Shown here: piece by piece, positions 44,832 to 53,975 of the stretch | How the letters are laid out: every line of letters begins with the position of its first letter | How positions within the stretch are numbered: position 1 is the first letter of the stretch | Origin: Massilia sp. CFBP 13721 | GTDB lineage: Bacteria > Pseudomonadota > Gammaproteobacteria > Burkholderiales > Burkholderiaceae_D | Length of the DNA stretch: 64,000 nt | Direction: 5' to 3' | Assembly (NCBI RefSeq): GCF_014842025.1 | Contig: NZ_JACYUY010000025.1 | Location: 1-64,000, forward strand | Notes under the pieces: generated by a model | What the model saw: only the letters and a program-made list of their open reading frames with translations | Databases searched by the model: none | Told to the model about the DNA's origin: nothing | Program-made: the position numbers and the translations under genes

Positions 44832-44960
44832 CGTAGGGTGGGCTCTGCCCACGCGGTGCAGCGCTTGAAGAGTGGCAGCGAAATTATCGGAACGCGACGG
44901 CTGCAATTTGCGGACGATGTGCGGAATGCATCAGCACGACTGCGTGGGCAGAGCCCGGTG
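44832..44960. repeat. Degraded compound repeat between metK and ahcY
   Basis: The left end CGTAGGGTGGGCTCTGCCC (then ACGCGG) is a hairpin of the dispersed family. The right end GCGTGGGCAGAGCCC (44942-44956) is its inverted partner but lacks the outer CACCCTACG. The interior has no coding sense. It lies between the metK terminator and the ahcY promoter. Confidence 0.75.
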
Positions 44961-44998
44961 AAACCGCCGTTGAGGCCATTGACCTCAACGGCCCCTAC

Positions 44999-45037
44999 AA
45001 AAGCGGCCATCAGCCTTCTAAACTGATGGCCGCTTTA
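44999..45037 (-). terminator. Rho-independent terminator of metK
   Basis: On the minus strand AAAGCGGCCATCAG (45036-45023) pairs with CTGATGGCCGCTTTT (45013-44999) around a 9-nt loop, ending in a short T-run. It begins 6 bp after the metK stop codon. Confidence 0.85.
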
Positions 45038-45042
45038 CTGCC

Positions 45043-46209
45043 TTACGACAAGCCTGCTTCGGCGCGCAGCAGCGCCGCCTTATCGGTGCGCTCCCACGTA
45101 AACTCCGGCTCTTCGCGGCCAAAGTGGCCGTAGGCGGCCGACTTGGTGTAGATCGGGCGCAGCAGGTCGAGCATCTGCACGATGCCTTTCGGGCGCAGGT
45201 CGAAATGTTCCATCACCAGCTGGGCGATTTTCTCGTCCGAAATGACGCCGGTGCCCTCGGTGTAGACCGTGATGTTGATCGGCCGCGCGACGCCGATGGC
45301 GTAGCTGACCTGCACCTGGCACTGGCGCGCCAGGCCGGCGGCGACGATGTTTTTCGCCACGTAACGCGCGGCGTAGGCGGCCGAGCGGTCGACCTTCGAA
45401 GGATCCTTGCCCGAGAACGCGCCGCCGCCGTGCGGGGCTGCGCCGCCGTAGGTGTCGACGATGATCTTGCGGCCTGTCAGGCCACAATCGCCTTGCGGGC
45501 CGCCGATGACGAAGCGGCCGGTCGGGTTCACCAGGTATTTGGTGTTTTGCAGCCATTCGCGCGGCAGGGTCGGCTTGATGATTTCCTCGATCACCGCTTC
45601 CTCGATCTGCGAATGCGACACGTCGGGATGGTGCTGGGTCGAGAGCACGACGGTGTCGACCGAGACCGGGCGGCCGTCGACGTAGCGCAGCGTGACCTGG
45701 CTCTTCGCATCCGGACGCAGCCATGGCAGGCGGCCATCCTTGCGCAGCTGCGACTGGCGCTCGACCAGGCGGTGCGCGTAGTGGATCGCGGCTGGCATCA
45801 GCTCGGCGGTCTCGTCGCAGGCATAGCCGAACATCAAGCCCTGGTCGCCCGCACCCTGGTCGAGGTCGAGGCCGGCGCCTTCGTCGACGCCCTGAGCGAT
45901 GTCCGGCGACTGGCGGTCGTAGCAGACCATGACGGCGCAACCTTTATAGTCGATGCCGAAGTCGGTGTTGTCGTAGCCGATGCGCTTGATGGTATCGCGG
46001 GCAACGCCGATATAATCGACGTTGGCGTGGGTCGTGATTTCGCCGGCCAGCACCACGAGACCCGTGTTGCATAGGGTTTCAGCAGCGACGCGGGCGCGCG
46101 GGTCTTGCTCGAGGATGGCGTCGAGAATCGCGTCCGAGATCTGGTCGGCGACTTTGTCGGGATGGCCTTCCGAGACGGATTCGGAAGTAAAGAGATAATC
46201 GTTGGACAT
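45043..46209 (-). CDS. metK: S-adenosylmethionine synthetase
   Basis: A 388-residue enzyme that makes SAM from methionine and ATP. It starts with YLFTSESVSEGHPDKVADQI (the catalytic His is in GHPDK), followed by GEITTHANVDY and the signature hexa- and nonapeptides GAGDQGLMFGYA and GGGAFSGKDPSKVDRSAAYA. The ATG at 46209 is preceded by GGAGCC. It is divergent from the acyltransferase pair and is followed by its own terminator, then the ahcY unit; together they form the SAM/SAH methyl cycle. Confidence 0.97.
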   Translation of the reverse strand: MSNDYLFTSESVSEGHPDKVADQISDAILDAILEQDPRARVAAETLCNTGLVVLAGEITTHANVDYIGVARDTIKRIGYDNTDFGIDYKGCAVMVCYDRQSPDIAQGVDEGAGLDLDQGAGDQGLMFGYACDETAELMPAAIHYAHRLVERQSQLRKDGRLPWLRPDAKSQVTLRYVDGRPVSVDTVVLSTQHHPDVSHSQIEEAVIEEIIKPTLPREWLQNTKYLVNPTGRFVIGGPQGDCGLTGRKIIVDTYGGAAPHGGGAFSGKDPSKVDRSAAYAARYVAKNIVAAGLARQCQVQVSYAIGVARPINITVYTEGTGVISDEKIAQLVMEHFDLRPKGIVQMLDLLRPIYTKSAAYGHFGREEPEFTWERTDKAALLRAEAGLS

Positions 46210-46382
46210 GAAGGCTCCAGTTACTGTGATCAAAAAACTGCCGCAGCAACCTGTGCCTGCGACGCTTTAGCGACATTTATATTCCGCTTCGCAAGTTGTC
46301 TATTAACTCGGCGGATCCTGCGTAAAGTGGTATTTTACGCTCCTTTAAGAAATTCTGGCTGAGGGGCACGCTTTGTGCATCG

Positions 46383-47249
46383 ATGCCGATCAAGCGCATG
46401 CTAGTTATTTTATTCAGAGTATTGTCCGTCTTTCCACTAGGCATGCTGCATGCGCTCGGCAGCATGCTGGGCTGGCTGGTGTATTGGTTGTCGCCTTCGT
46501 ACCGGCGCCGTCTCGATGCCAACCTGGCCCAGGCAGGCTATCGTTCCCAGCGCCGCGCCGCCGTCGCCGAGGCCGGTAAAGCCATCGTCGAGCTGGCATT
46601 TGTCTGGTGCGGCAAGCCGGAGCGTGTTGCCCGTCATGCCACAGTGGAAAACTGGGAGGTGGTGCAGCGCGTGCTCGACGCCGGCCGCGGCATTGTGTTC
46701 CTGACGCCACACCTGGGCTGTTTCGAGATGACCGCCCAGCAAATCGCGCTGCACACGGCGCTCACGGTGATGTACCGCCCGCCCAAGAAAAGCGCGCTGA
46801 AACCACTGGTCGAAGGCGCGCGGGCGCGCCATAACCTGCACCTGGCGCCGGCCAACCTGTCGGGCGTGCGCATCCTGGCAAAAACTTTAAAAAGCGGTCA
46901 GCCGATCGGCTTGTTGCCCGACCAGGTTCCGCAGGAAGGTGAAGGCGTGTGGGCGCCCTTCTTCGGCCGGCCGGCCTATACGATGACGCTGCCGGCGAAA
47001 CTGGCCCAGCTCGGACGCGCCGACATCTTGCTGGTGTATGCCGAACGGCTGGCGAAGGGGCGCGGTTATGTCGTGCGCTTCGTGCCCTTCGAGGGCGACC
47101 TGTCGGGCAGCGCTGCCGAGCAGGCGGCCAGCATCAACCGCGCGATGGAAGCGCTGATCGCACGTTGTCCGGCCCAGTATTTCTGGAGCTATAACCGCTA
47201 TAAACAACCCGAGGGGGTGGCCGCGCCACAGGCCGAGGCCGTGGCATGA
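46383..47249 (+). CDS. LpxL/HtrB-family lipid A acyltransferase (first copy)
   Basis: A 288-residue membrane-anchored acyltransferase. An N-terminal hydrophobic anchor is followed by the HxxxxE catalytic motif in FLTPHLGCFEMTA and the acceptor region LLPDQVPQEGEGVWAPFFGRPAYT. The C-terminal QYFWSYNRYKQP is typical of lipid A late acyltransferases. It probably adds a secondary acyl chain to Kdo2-lipid IVA. It overlaps the second copy by 4 bp (ATGA). The start may instead be the ATG five codons on (46398). Confidence 0.9.
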   Translation: MPIKRMLVILFRVLSVFPLGMLHALGSMLGWLVYWLSPSYRRRLDANLAQAGYRSQRRAAVAEAGKAIVELAFVWCGKPERVARHATVENWEVVQRVLDAGRGIVFLTPHLGCFEMTAQQIALHTALTVMYRPPKKSALKPLVEGARARHNLHLAPANLSGVRILAKTLKSGQPIGLLPDQVPQEGEGVWAPFFGRPAYTMTLPAKLAQLGRADILLVYAERLAKGRGYVVRFVPFEGDLSGSAAEQAASINRAMEALIARCPAQYFWSYNRYKQPEGVAAPQAEAVA

Positions 47250-48109
47250 GGATCCTGATCGCTTTCCTGTGGCTGCTGCATTGGCTGCCCTTGCCCGTGC
47301 TCGGGCGCTTCGGCGAAGCCATTGGCAGCCTGCTGTTCCTGGTCCTCGGCAAGCGCCGCCACATCACCCTGACCAACCTGCGCCTGTGCATGCCGGAACT
47401 GTCGGAGTCTGCACGGCGCGACCTGGCCCGTCAACACTTCCGCGCCTACGCGCGCAGCATTTTCGAGCGCTCGATCCTGTGGTGGGCGCCGGAAGCGCGG
47501 GTCCGTCAACTGATCCACGTCGACGGCGCGGTGCCGCAGGCGGCGATGGAAGCCGGGCCGACGATCCTGTTGTGCCCGCATTTTGTTTGCCTCGACGTGG
47601 CAGGCGTTGCTTCGCGCGTGATTCCAGTTTGCAGCATGTATGTGCCGCAAAAAAACGCCGCCTTCGACAAGCTGCTGCGCCATGGCCGCGAACGCTACGG
47701 TCCGGTGCGCCTGGTAACGCGCAAGGAAGGCATCAAGCCGATCCTGCGCGCGCTGCGCGACGGTCTGCCCTACTTTATGTTGCCCGACATGGATTTCGGC
47801 GAAAAGGATGCCGAGTTCGTGCCCTTCTTTGGCGTACCGGCGGCCACGCTGACGGCGCTGGGCCGGATCGCCGGCACCACCGGCGCCAAGGTGATTCCGG
47901 TGGTGGCGACTTACCTGCCGAACTACCAGGGCTGGCGCGTGCGCTTCTATCCTGCCTGGGAAAATTATCCTGGTACCGACATGCTCGAAGCCACCCGGCG
48001 CATGAACGCGTTTATCGAAGAGCGGGTGCGCGAAGCGCCGGCCGAATATTTCTGGACTCATAAACGCTTCAAAACCCGCCCGCCGGGTGAGCCCTCGCTC
48101 TACGACTAA
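47246..48109 (+). CDS. LpxL/LpxM-family lipid A acyltransferase (second copy)
   Basis: A 287-residue paralogue of the preceding gene. It has an N-terminal anchor (LIAFLWLLHWLPLPVLGRFG), KRRHITLTNLRLCMPELSE, a catalytic HxxxxD in LLCPHFVCLDVAG, the substrate loop FMLPDMDFGEKDAEFVPFFG and the ending EYFWTHKRFKTRPPGE. The two adjacent enzymes could add the two secondary chains of lipid A. dapF follows after 18 bp on the same strand. Confidence 0.92.
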   Translation: MRILIAFLWLLHWLPLPVLGRFGEAIGSLLFLVLGKRRHITLTNLRLCMPELSESARRDLARQHFRAYARSIFERSILWWAPEARVRQLIHVDGAVPQAAMEAGPTILLCPHFVCLDVAGVASRVIPVCSMYVPQKNAAFDKLLRHGRERYGPVRLVTRKEGIKPILRALRDGLPYFMLPDMDFGEKDAEFVPFFGVPAATLTALGRIAGTTGAKVIPVVATYLPNYQGWRVRFYPAWENYPGTDMLEATRRMNAFIEERVREAPAEYFWTHKRFKTRPPGEPSLYD

Positions 48110-48127
48110 GGCCTTACAGTTAATTCT

Positions 48128-48991
48128 ATGAAACTCAAGTTCACCAAGATGCAGGGCGCAGGCAACGATTTCGTTGTCATCGACGCCATTTCGCAGCAAA
48201 TCGATTTCAGCACCGAACAATGGCAACGCCTGGCCGACCGCCGCTTCGGCGTCGGCGCCGACCAGATCCTGATCGTGGAACGCCCGACCGTCCCTGGCGC
48301 CGATTTCCGCTACCGCATTTTTAACAATGATGGCGGCGAAGTCGAACAATGCGGCAACGGCGCCCGCGCCTTTGCCCGTTTCGTCGCCGACCAGGGATTG
48401 ACCAAGGAACGCAGCATCCGCGTCCAGACCATGTCCGGCATCATCGCGCCACGCCTGGAAAACGATGGCAGCGTGACGGTCGACATGGGTGCCCCGGTGC
48501 TGGAGCCGGCCGCGGTCCCGTTCGACAACGCGGCGCTGGAGGGCGTGCCGCAGGGGCGCGATACGCTGTGGCCGTTGAACCTGCAGCTTGCCGGCGCGTC
48601 GGTCAGCATCCCGATCTCGGTGGTTTCGATGGGCAACCCGCATGCGGTGCAGACGGTTGACGACACGGAATCCGCCCCGGTAGCGGAACTGGGCCCGCAA
48701 ATCGAACATCATCCGCGCTTTCCGAAGCGTGTCAACGCCGGCTTCATGCAGGTGGTCGACCGCCACCACGTCAAACTACGCGTCTTCGAGCGCGGCGCCG
48801 GCGAAACCCTGGCATGCGGCACCGGCGCCTGCGCCGCTGTCGTGGCCGGGATCCGGCGCGGGCTGGTCGATTCGCCGGTACGGGTTTCGGCGCGCGGCGG
48901 GGAATTATCGATTGCCTGGGCTGGCGAAGGCGAACCGGTTTATTTGAGCGGCCCGGCCGTTACCGTGTTCGAGGGTGAAATTACGCTGTAA
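48128..48991 (+). CDS. dapF: Diaminopimelate epimerase
   Basis: A 287-residue enzyme that converts LL- to meso-diaminopimelate for lysine and peptidoglycan. The two catalytic cysteines are in VEQCGNGARAFARF (near residue 75) and TLACGTGACAAVVAG (near 229). The N-terminus FTKMQGAGNDFVVID is diagnostic. In E. coli dapF is followed by the DUF484 gene and xerC. Here those genes come 5 kb later, after a Sel1 protein and two porins. Confidence 0.96.
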   Translation: MKLKFTKMQGAGNDFVVIDAISQQIDFSTEQWQRLADRRFGVGADQILIVERPTVPGADFRYRIFNNDGGEVEQCGNGARAFARFVADQGLTKERSIRVQTMSGIIAPRLENDGSVTVDMGAPVLEPAAVPFDNAALEGVPQGRDTLWPLNLQLAGASVSIPISVVSMGNPHAVQTVDDTESAPVAELGPQIEHHPRFPKRVNAGFMQVVDRHHVKLRVFERGAGETLACGTGACAAVVAGIRRGLVDSPVRVSARGGELSIAWAGEGEPVYLSGPAVTVFEGEITL

Positions 48992-49085
48992 AGCGTGTTC
49001 GCACGATCGTGAATCTTGCCCGTACCGCTTGGGCCAGGCGTGGGCAACGTGCTGCACGGCGACGCAACTTTGTTCAGTGACGCGC

Positions 49086-50813
49086 TCAGGCAGCCATGCC
49101 ATACGCGGCATTTCCACGCTCCGGCTTGCCGGCGGGAGCCATCCTGCCATCGCTGCTGTCCAGCAGCCTGCCCGCCATCGCCGCATCCGCCATCAGGGTG
49201 CGCAGCCGGTACAGGCGCTGGCGGTAATTTCCTTCCGGTCCACCCGGGCCGCAATCGACATTCTCGAACAGGCGCACGATGCGGTCGAGCGTTTGCCGCT
49301 CCTGCGCCGTGTCGACCATGACCAGACGGCGCTTGCTGCGACCATAGCTGGCGCGGATATCGACCACCAGGCAATGCCCCTGGTCCGCCGCCGCCACGTC
49401 GAGCAGCAGGGTTTCGGCACGTGTCAGGCCGAACAGCGCGGCCAGTTCCAGCCGCGCCGCCAGCAGCGGGTGCGCCGTCAGGTCGCCGACACAACCGAGC
49501 AGCGCGCCGGTTTCGGTGTGCGCGGCATCCTCGGGACGCGGCGCGATCCTGCGGATGGCTGCCGCCGCCTCGGCGTTGCCTTGCGCCGCCGCCTGCTGCA
49601 GCCAGAACACGGCGCGCACATCGTTGCTTTCGTTTTCGCGGCGCGCGCGCCAGGCATTGTTGCCGCACTCCAGTTGCGCGATCTGGTAGCCCATTTCGGC
49701 CGCCTTTTCCAGGTAGCGCTGGGCATCGGCGACGTTGCGTTGCGAGAACTCGGGTTTCAGATAGATGCGCGACAAGGCATACCAGGCTTCGGCCAGGCCC
49801 TGCTCGCCCGCCAGCAGCAGCCAGCGGATCGCCTTTTTAAAATTCGCCGCCCCGCTACCGCCCTGCACCCGGGCGCCGTCGACCTGCATGCGCGCATACC
49901 ACAAGCCGATCGCCAGCTGCGCGTGGCGGTCGTGCTCGGCGGCGGCCAGTTCCCAGAAGGCGTGCACCTCTTCATTGCCGACATCCTCGCCGGCAGCGGC
50001 GCCGTCTTTGCCGTCGGCCAGCAGCCGCGCCGTGCGCGACAGCAGCGTGACCTCGCCCGGCGCCAGGCGCCGGATCTGCTTGCCGCCGCCACTGTCCACG
50101 AGCGCGCGCGCCAGCGGCAGCGCCCGCGCGAGGTAATCCTGCCAGGCTGCGGCGGCCCAGCTTTGCTCGAGCAGCGCGAACTGTGCCTCGGCCAGGCCGT
50201 TGTCGGCGGCGCGGCGCAGCCACGGCTGATCCGGGGCTGGCTGTGCGTCCAGCGCCCCGGCACCCGGACGCCCGGCCGTGCGCCGCTCGCCCTGCCCGGC
50301 CCGCTCGCGTAAGGGCGCGGTGCCCCGCACTGCGGCAACGGCTTCCTGCTTGGCGGGACCCTGCGCGGCGCAGGCGGCGCTGACGCTGGCGGCAATGTCG
50401 GGCCGCCGCGCCAGCAGCCACTGCGCTTCCGCGAAGCCGGCACGCGCCGCTTCCTCGAGCGCGCGCAAGGCCTTGTTGCGCAGCGCATCGGGCGCGGCGC
50501 GGCCATCCTCGAGCAGCAGCTGGGCCAGCACCAGCCCGGCGCGCACGTTGCCGCCGTCATAGGCGCGTTCGTACCAGGGCGCCAGCGGCGTCGCGTGGAC
50601 CCGCGCCAGGTCGAGCGGGATATGGCTGCCGATCAGCTCACAGGATTCAGCACAATCCTGGCGCGCCGCCCGGTCGAGCCAGTGCAGCGCCGTGGGCAGG
50701 CTGCGGGGCAAGCCGGCACTGCCGAACAGGTAGCGCTTGCCCAATTCGAGTTGCGCGTCGGCGCGGCCACTGCGGGCGCCACGGATGATCGCCAGTTCTT
50801 CACGATTAGCCAT
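49086..50813 (-). CDS. Sel1-repeat (TPR-like) protein
   Basis: A 575-residue protein with no signal peptide. Sel1-like repeats are visible at both ends of the helical region, for example GRADAQLELGKRYLFGSAGL, GNVRAGLVLAQLLLEDGRA, GLAEAWYALSRIYLKPEFSQ and AAEMGYQIAQLECGNNAWRA. The final 140 residues (from LLAARLELAALFGLTRAETL) form a different, conserved-looking block that ends in a Ser/Asp/Gly-rich tail; I do not recognise it. Sel1 proteins usually scaffold other proteins. It converges on dapF and is divergent from the first porin. The function is unknown. Confidence 0.8.
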   Translation of the reverse strand: MANREELAIIRGARSGRADAQLELGKRYLFGSAGLPRSLPTALHWLDRAARQDCAESCELIGSHIPLDLARVHATPLAPWYERAYDGGNVRAGLVLAQLLLEDGRAAPDALRNKALRALEEAARAGFAEAQWLLARRPDIAASVSAACAAQGPAKQEAVAAVRGTAPLRERAGQGERRTAGRPGAGALDAQPAPDQPWLRRAADNGLAEAQFALLEQSWAAAAWQDYLARALPLARALVDSGGGKQIRRLAPGEVTLLSRTARLLADGKDGAAAGEDVGNEEVHAFWELAAAEHDRHAQLAIGLWYARMQVDGARVQGGSGAANFKKAIRWLLLAGEQGLAEAWYALSRIYLKPEFSQRNVADAQRYLEKAAEMGYQIAQLECGNNAWRARRENESNDVRAVFWLQQAAAQGNAEAAAAIRRIAPRPEDAAHTETGALLGCVGDLTAHPLLAARLELAALFGLTRAETLLLDVAAADQGHCLVVDIRASYGRSKRRLVMVDTAQERQTLDRIVRLFENVDCGPGGPEGNYRQRLYRLRTLMADAAMAGRLLDSSDGRMAPAGKPERGNAAYGMAA

Positions 50814-51281
50814 CGGTCGTCTTCGTCAATTGATTAGGGGCGTGCATTGGAGGCGTGCTACTGCGGGGCGGGATCGGCGGAAGACCGCGACGAGAAGGCT
50901 GTCGCAGGCAAAGTTGCCAATATACAAGAAGTTCCCGAATCGCGCCCGCACCCATCGGTTTAAGGAAAGTCTAAGCCAGCAGGGGGAGCCAAACGTCCCG
51001 AACCGCTCGAAGATTGATATCGCACAAGCGCCCCAAAACGATGCGGAACTCTGCCACCTTGCAGTGCATCAAGCACAAAACCGGGCGTCAGACGGGCTCA
51101 GGCGTTTCGAAAATACAACAGCACGATTGGTTAAATTGGCTTTCCACCAACTCGAACCGCCATAATTAACCAATCCGGCAATCTTGACGCGTTAAGCATT
51201 TAAGGTTCACTCGTCCGAGTGTTCAGCAATGAAAGTCTCAACGCTCTTTGGATTCCGATTCACTTCTAAGGATACGAATAA
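50814..51281. other. Intergenic leader region of the first porin
   Basis: No coding sequence can be supported in these 468 bp. Bases 51100-51281 are noticeably AT-richer than the surroundings and hold the long inverted repeat GATTGGTTAA...TTAACCAATC, a CATAAT that could be a -10 (51161-51166), and a short palindrome CACTCG-TC-CGAGTG (51208-51221) in the likely 5' leader. Confidence 0.5.
51125..51175. promoter_or_regulatory. Perfect 10-bp inverted repeat upstream of the porin
   Basis: GATTGGTTAA (51125-51134) and TTAACCAATC (51166-51175) are exact reverse complements, 31 bp apart, around the likely promoter (CATAAT at 51161). A pair of regulator half-sites or a DNA-looping site is a reasonable inference. 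Confidence 0.55.
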
Positions 51282-52349
51282 ATGAAAAAATCTCTGATGG
51301 CAGTTGCCCTCGTCGGCGCGTTCGCCGGCGTTGCCCACGCACAGACCGCCGTTCAAATCTACGGCACGATCGATGCAGGCGTACAAAAGCGCTCGGGCCA
51401 GACCCTAAGCATCGGCAAGCGTGCATCGAACACGCTCGGTTTCAAGGGTACGGAAGATCTGGGCAACGGCCTGAAGGCGCTGTTCCAACTGGAAATCCGT
51501 TACGAGCCGGACACCGGCACCACCGAAAGCAACGGCCGTCCGCTGTTCCAGGGCCAGAGCCGCGTCGGCCTGCAGGGTGATTTCGGTATGGTCCGCATCG
51601 GTCGCGGCCTGACCCCGTACCAGGAAACCGTGGGCGCCTTCGAGCCGTTCCACTCGCTGCCGCACCAGGCTGGTTTCTACACCGACCTGGCCGTCGCCGG
51701 TTACACCTCGACCCCGCTGGACCCGGCGATCAACTCGAACAACCGTTGGGCGAACGCCTTCTGGTACAACAGCCCGGTCATCAGCGGCTTCCAGCTGAAC
51801 ACCGCAATCGCTACCAAAGAAAACAACGGCGCACCAGCCATCATTGGCCGTGGCACCGCCGCTGCACCGCAGTACGCTGCCGGCGCGGAAGCCAGCGCCA
51901 ACCCGTTCTCGGTCACCGGTACCTACAACAACGGTCCGGCAGCCCTGATGGTCGGCTACGAGCGCAATGCGATCGAAAGCAAGGTCATGTCGGTCGGCGT
52001 TTCGCTGAACGTCACGCCTGAACTGAAACTGATGGCACTGGCATCGCGCCAGGAGCAGGACAACACCCGCTTCTTCAACACCCGTACCAACGCCTGGATC
52101 CTGGGCGCCAACTACACCATGGGCGCAGGCAAGTTCCTGGCTGGCTATGGCCAGAAAGATCCAGAAAACTACATCAAGACCAAGCAAATGTCGCTGGGTT
52201 ACGAGTACAGCCTGTCGAAGCGTACCTACGTGTACGTCGATGCATCGCGCAAGGACGGCCCACAGCGTTCGTTCAACACCTTCACCGGCGTTGCTGCTCC
52301 GGACGAGACCGTCAATTTCTACACGATCGGCGTGAACCACTCGTTCTAA
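51282..52349 (+). CDS. Gram-negative general porin (first copy)
   Basis: A 355-residue outer-membrane trimeric porin of the betaproteobacterial type. The signal peptide ends VAHAQ, followed by TAVQIYGTIDAGVQKRSG and the conserved TLGFKGTEDLGNGLKALFQLE. The barrel ends with the typical aromatic C-terminus GVNHSF. AAGGATA precedes the ATG. It is followed by a terminator, then a second porin. The frequent use of AAC, GGT and ACC codons suggests high expression (visual impression, not calculated). Confidence 0.95.
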   Translation: MKKSLMAVALVGAFAGVAHAQTAVQIYGTIDAGVQKRSGQTLSIGKRASNTLGFKGTEDLGNGLKALFQLEIRYEPDTGTTESNGRPLFQGQSRVGLQGDFGMVRIGRGLTPYQETVGAFEPFHSLPHQAGFYTDLAVAGYTSTPLDPAINSNNRWANAFWYNSPVISGFQLNTAIATKENNGAPAIIGRGTAAAPQYAAGAEASANPFSVTGTYNNGPAALMVGYERNAIESKVMSVGVSLNVTPELKLMALASRQEQDNTRFFNTRTNAWILGANYTMGAGKFLAGYGQKDPENYIKTKQMSLGYEYSLSKRTYVYVDASRKDGPQRSFNTFTGVAAPDETVNFYTIGVNHSF

Positions 52350-52388
52350 GCTGACGCGGACGCAAGTCCGCCACGCTTGACGCTGATA

Positions 52389-52421
52389 GGGCAGGATCCG
52401 GCAACGGTCCCTGCCTTTTTT
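52389..52421 (+). terminator. Rho-independent terminator after the first porin
   Basis: GGCAGG (52390-52395) pairs with CCTGCC (52410-52415), extended by flanking CC/GG pairing, followed by T6 ending at 52421. It lies about 40 bp after the porin stop. Confidence 0.85.
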
Positions 52422-52585
52422 ACGTCCGCAACGTTGGCGCGGCATTCGAGCTGTACCCCCCCTGTTGTATTTCTGCCACTACCCCCGTCATGCTTGGGCA
52501 GTTGTGTATACAGCGCGCAGGACGGATGGCATATTTGCGTTGCGGAATTATTTAGCTTCCGAAAACGAACAATAGTGGAGATTCA

Positions 52586-53866
52586 ATGAACAAATGTTTG
52601 ATCGCCGGTCTGATCGGCTCGTGCTTCGCAATCCCGGCCCTGGCCCAGACCAGCGTCCAGATCTATGGCGTGGCCGATGCTGGCGTCCTGTTTCAAAAGG
52701 GCGGCCCGACCAAGATCGTCAGCGGCGGTGCCGACGGCTCGCGTATCGGTTTCAAAGGTACTGAAGAGCTGGGCAATGGCTTCAAGGCCATCTTTAACCT
52801 GGAAGCACGTGTCGAACTCGACACCGGCACCCAGCAGCCGACCCTGATCAACGACAACCGCGGCCTGTACCTGGAGCGCGGCCTGAATGCACTCGACAGG
52901 TTCAGCCCGGCGATCGCGCCAGGCCTGCGCGCGGCGCTGTACCAGCCGGGCGCACCGGCCGTCAACCAGGAGCGCGCGCTGTTCGACCGTACCGCGATGG
53001 TCGGCCTGATCACCCCGGTCGGCGCCGTACTGCTGGGCCGCATGTACACCCCGGGTTATGAAGTGTTCGCCGCTGCCGATGCCTTCGAATCGGGCATGGT
53101 CGGCACTTGGGGCCACGTCACCGGCGGCACCGCCGGCTTTACTGCGCTGGGCGCGGACATCCGCTCGCAGGAAGCGGTGCAGTACCGTATCGCCCATCCG
53201 TCGGGCCTGGGCGGCTCGCTCATGTACGGCCCACGCGGCTCGGGTTACCTCGGCCGTTACGAAAAGTTCCGCGCCGCCGCCATCACCTACAAGGCAAACG
53301 GCTTCGACATCGGCATCGGCTACAACCACGGTTACGACCAGCAAGACCGTCCGAGCCTGCGCACGACCACGGTCGGCGGTTCGTACACCATGGACGCCTT
53401 CAAATTCTTCGCCGGTTTCCATAGCCAGCGTAACCAGAACTCGGCCCTGATCGCCGATTACCTGGGCGCCTGGGACCAGCGCATCGCCCCGGCACTGGCC
53501 GCGGCGCCGCTGGCAGTGCGTACCGCCGCGCGCGATACCTTCGAAGGCATCATGCGCAACAACACGCTGCAGGATGCGAACAGCTACCAGGTCGGCGCCC
53601 ATTACAAGCTCGGCAACGGCCGCGTCATGGCGTCGTATGCGCACCAGAACGACCGCACGGTGTCCAACAGCGATGCCGACATGTTCGCGCTCGGCTACGA
53701 CCACTTCCTGTCGAAGCGCACCGACGTCTACATTGCTGCTTCCGTGATCAAGAACGACAACGAGGCGCAATACACACCCGGCATCTCGGGTTCGCCGGGC
53801 GGCTTCACCCGCGCCCCGGGCGAAGATGGCCGCGCCATGCAGATCGGCGTGCGTCACCGCTTCTGA
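52586..53866 (+). CDS. Gram-negative general porin (second copy)
   Basis: A 426-residue porin related to the preceding one. The signal peptide ends PALAQ; then TSVQIYGVADAGVLFQKGG and RIGFKGTEELGNGFKAIFNLE follow. The C-terminus MQIGVRHRF again ends in Phe, as needed for BAM-mediated insertion. It is about 70 residues longer than the first copy, with extra loop sequence (about 275-330). GTGGAGATT precedes the ATG, and the gene has its own terminator on each side, so the two porins appear to be separately transcribed. Confidence 0.94.
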   Translation: MNKCLIAGLIGSCFAIPALAQTSVQIYGVADAGVLFQKGGPTKIVSGGADGSRIGFKGTEELGNGFKAIFNLEARVELDTGTQQPTLINDNRGLYLERGLNALDRFSPAIAPGLRAALYQPGAPAVNQERALFDRTAMVGLITPVGAVLLGRMYTPGYEVFAAADAFESGMVGTWGHVTGGTAGFTALGADIRSQEAVQYRIAHPSGLGGSLMYGPRGSGYLGRYEKFRAAAITYKANGFDIGIGYNHGYDQQDRPSLRTTTVGGSYTMDAFKFFAGFHSQRNQNSALIADYLGAWDQRIAPALAAAPLAVRTAARDTFEGIMRNNTLQDANSYQVGAHYKLGNGRVMASYAHQNDRTVSNSDADMFALGYDHFLSKRTDVYIAASVIKNDNEAQYTPGISGSPGGFTRAPGEDGRAMQIGVRHRF

Positions 53867-53890
53867 TCGCACGAGGATCGGCTAGCCACG

Positions 53891-53914
53891 AGGGCGCCTG
53901 CGGGCGCCCTTTTT
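53891..53914 (+). terminator. Rho-independent terminator after the second porin
   Basis: GGGCGCC pairs with GGCGCCC around a TGCG loop, followed by T5. It starts 25 bp after the porin stop codon. Confidence 0.9.
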
Positions 53915-53975
53915 CATCGTTGCCGATCGGTGCTGCGGTAAAATTGCGCACACCCTACTTTTTGCAAGATTACCG

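Noticed and set aside
46210..46382. SAM riboswitch upstream of metK
   Set aside because: I could not find the SAM-I, SAM-II or related core motifs in the leader; only a weak promoter-like TAGACA/TATAAA pair with a short spacer is visible.
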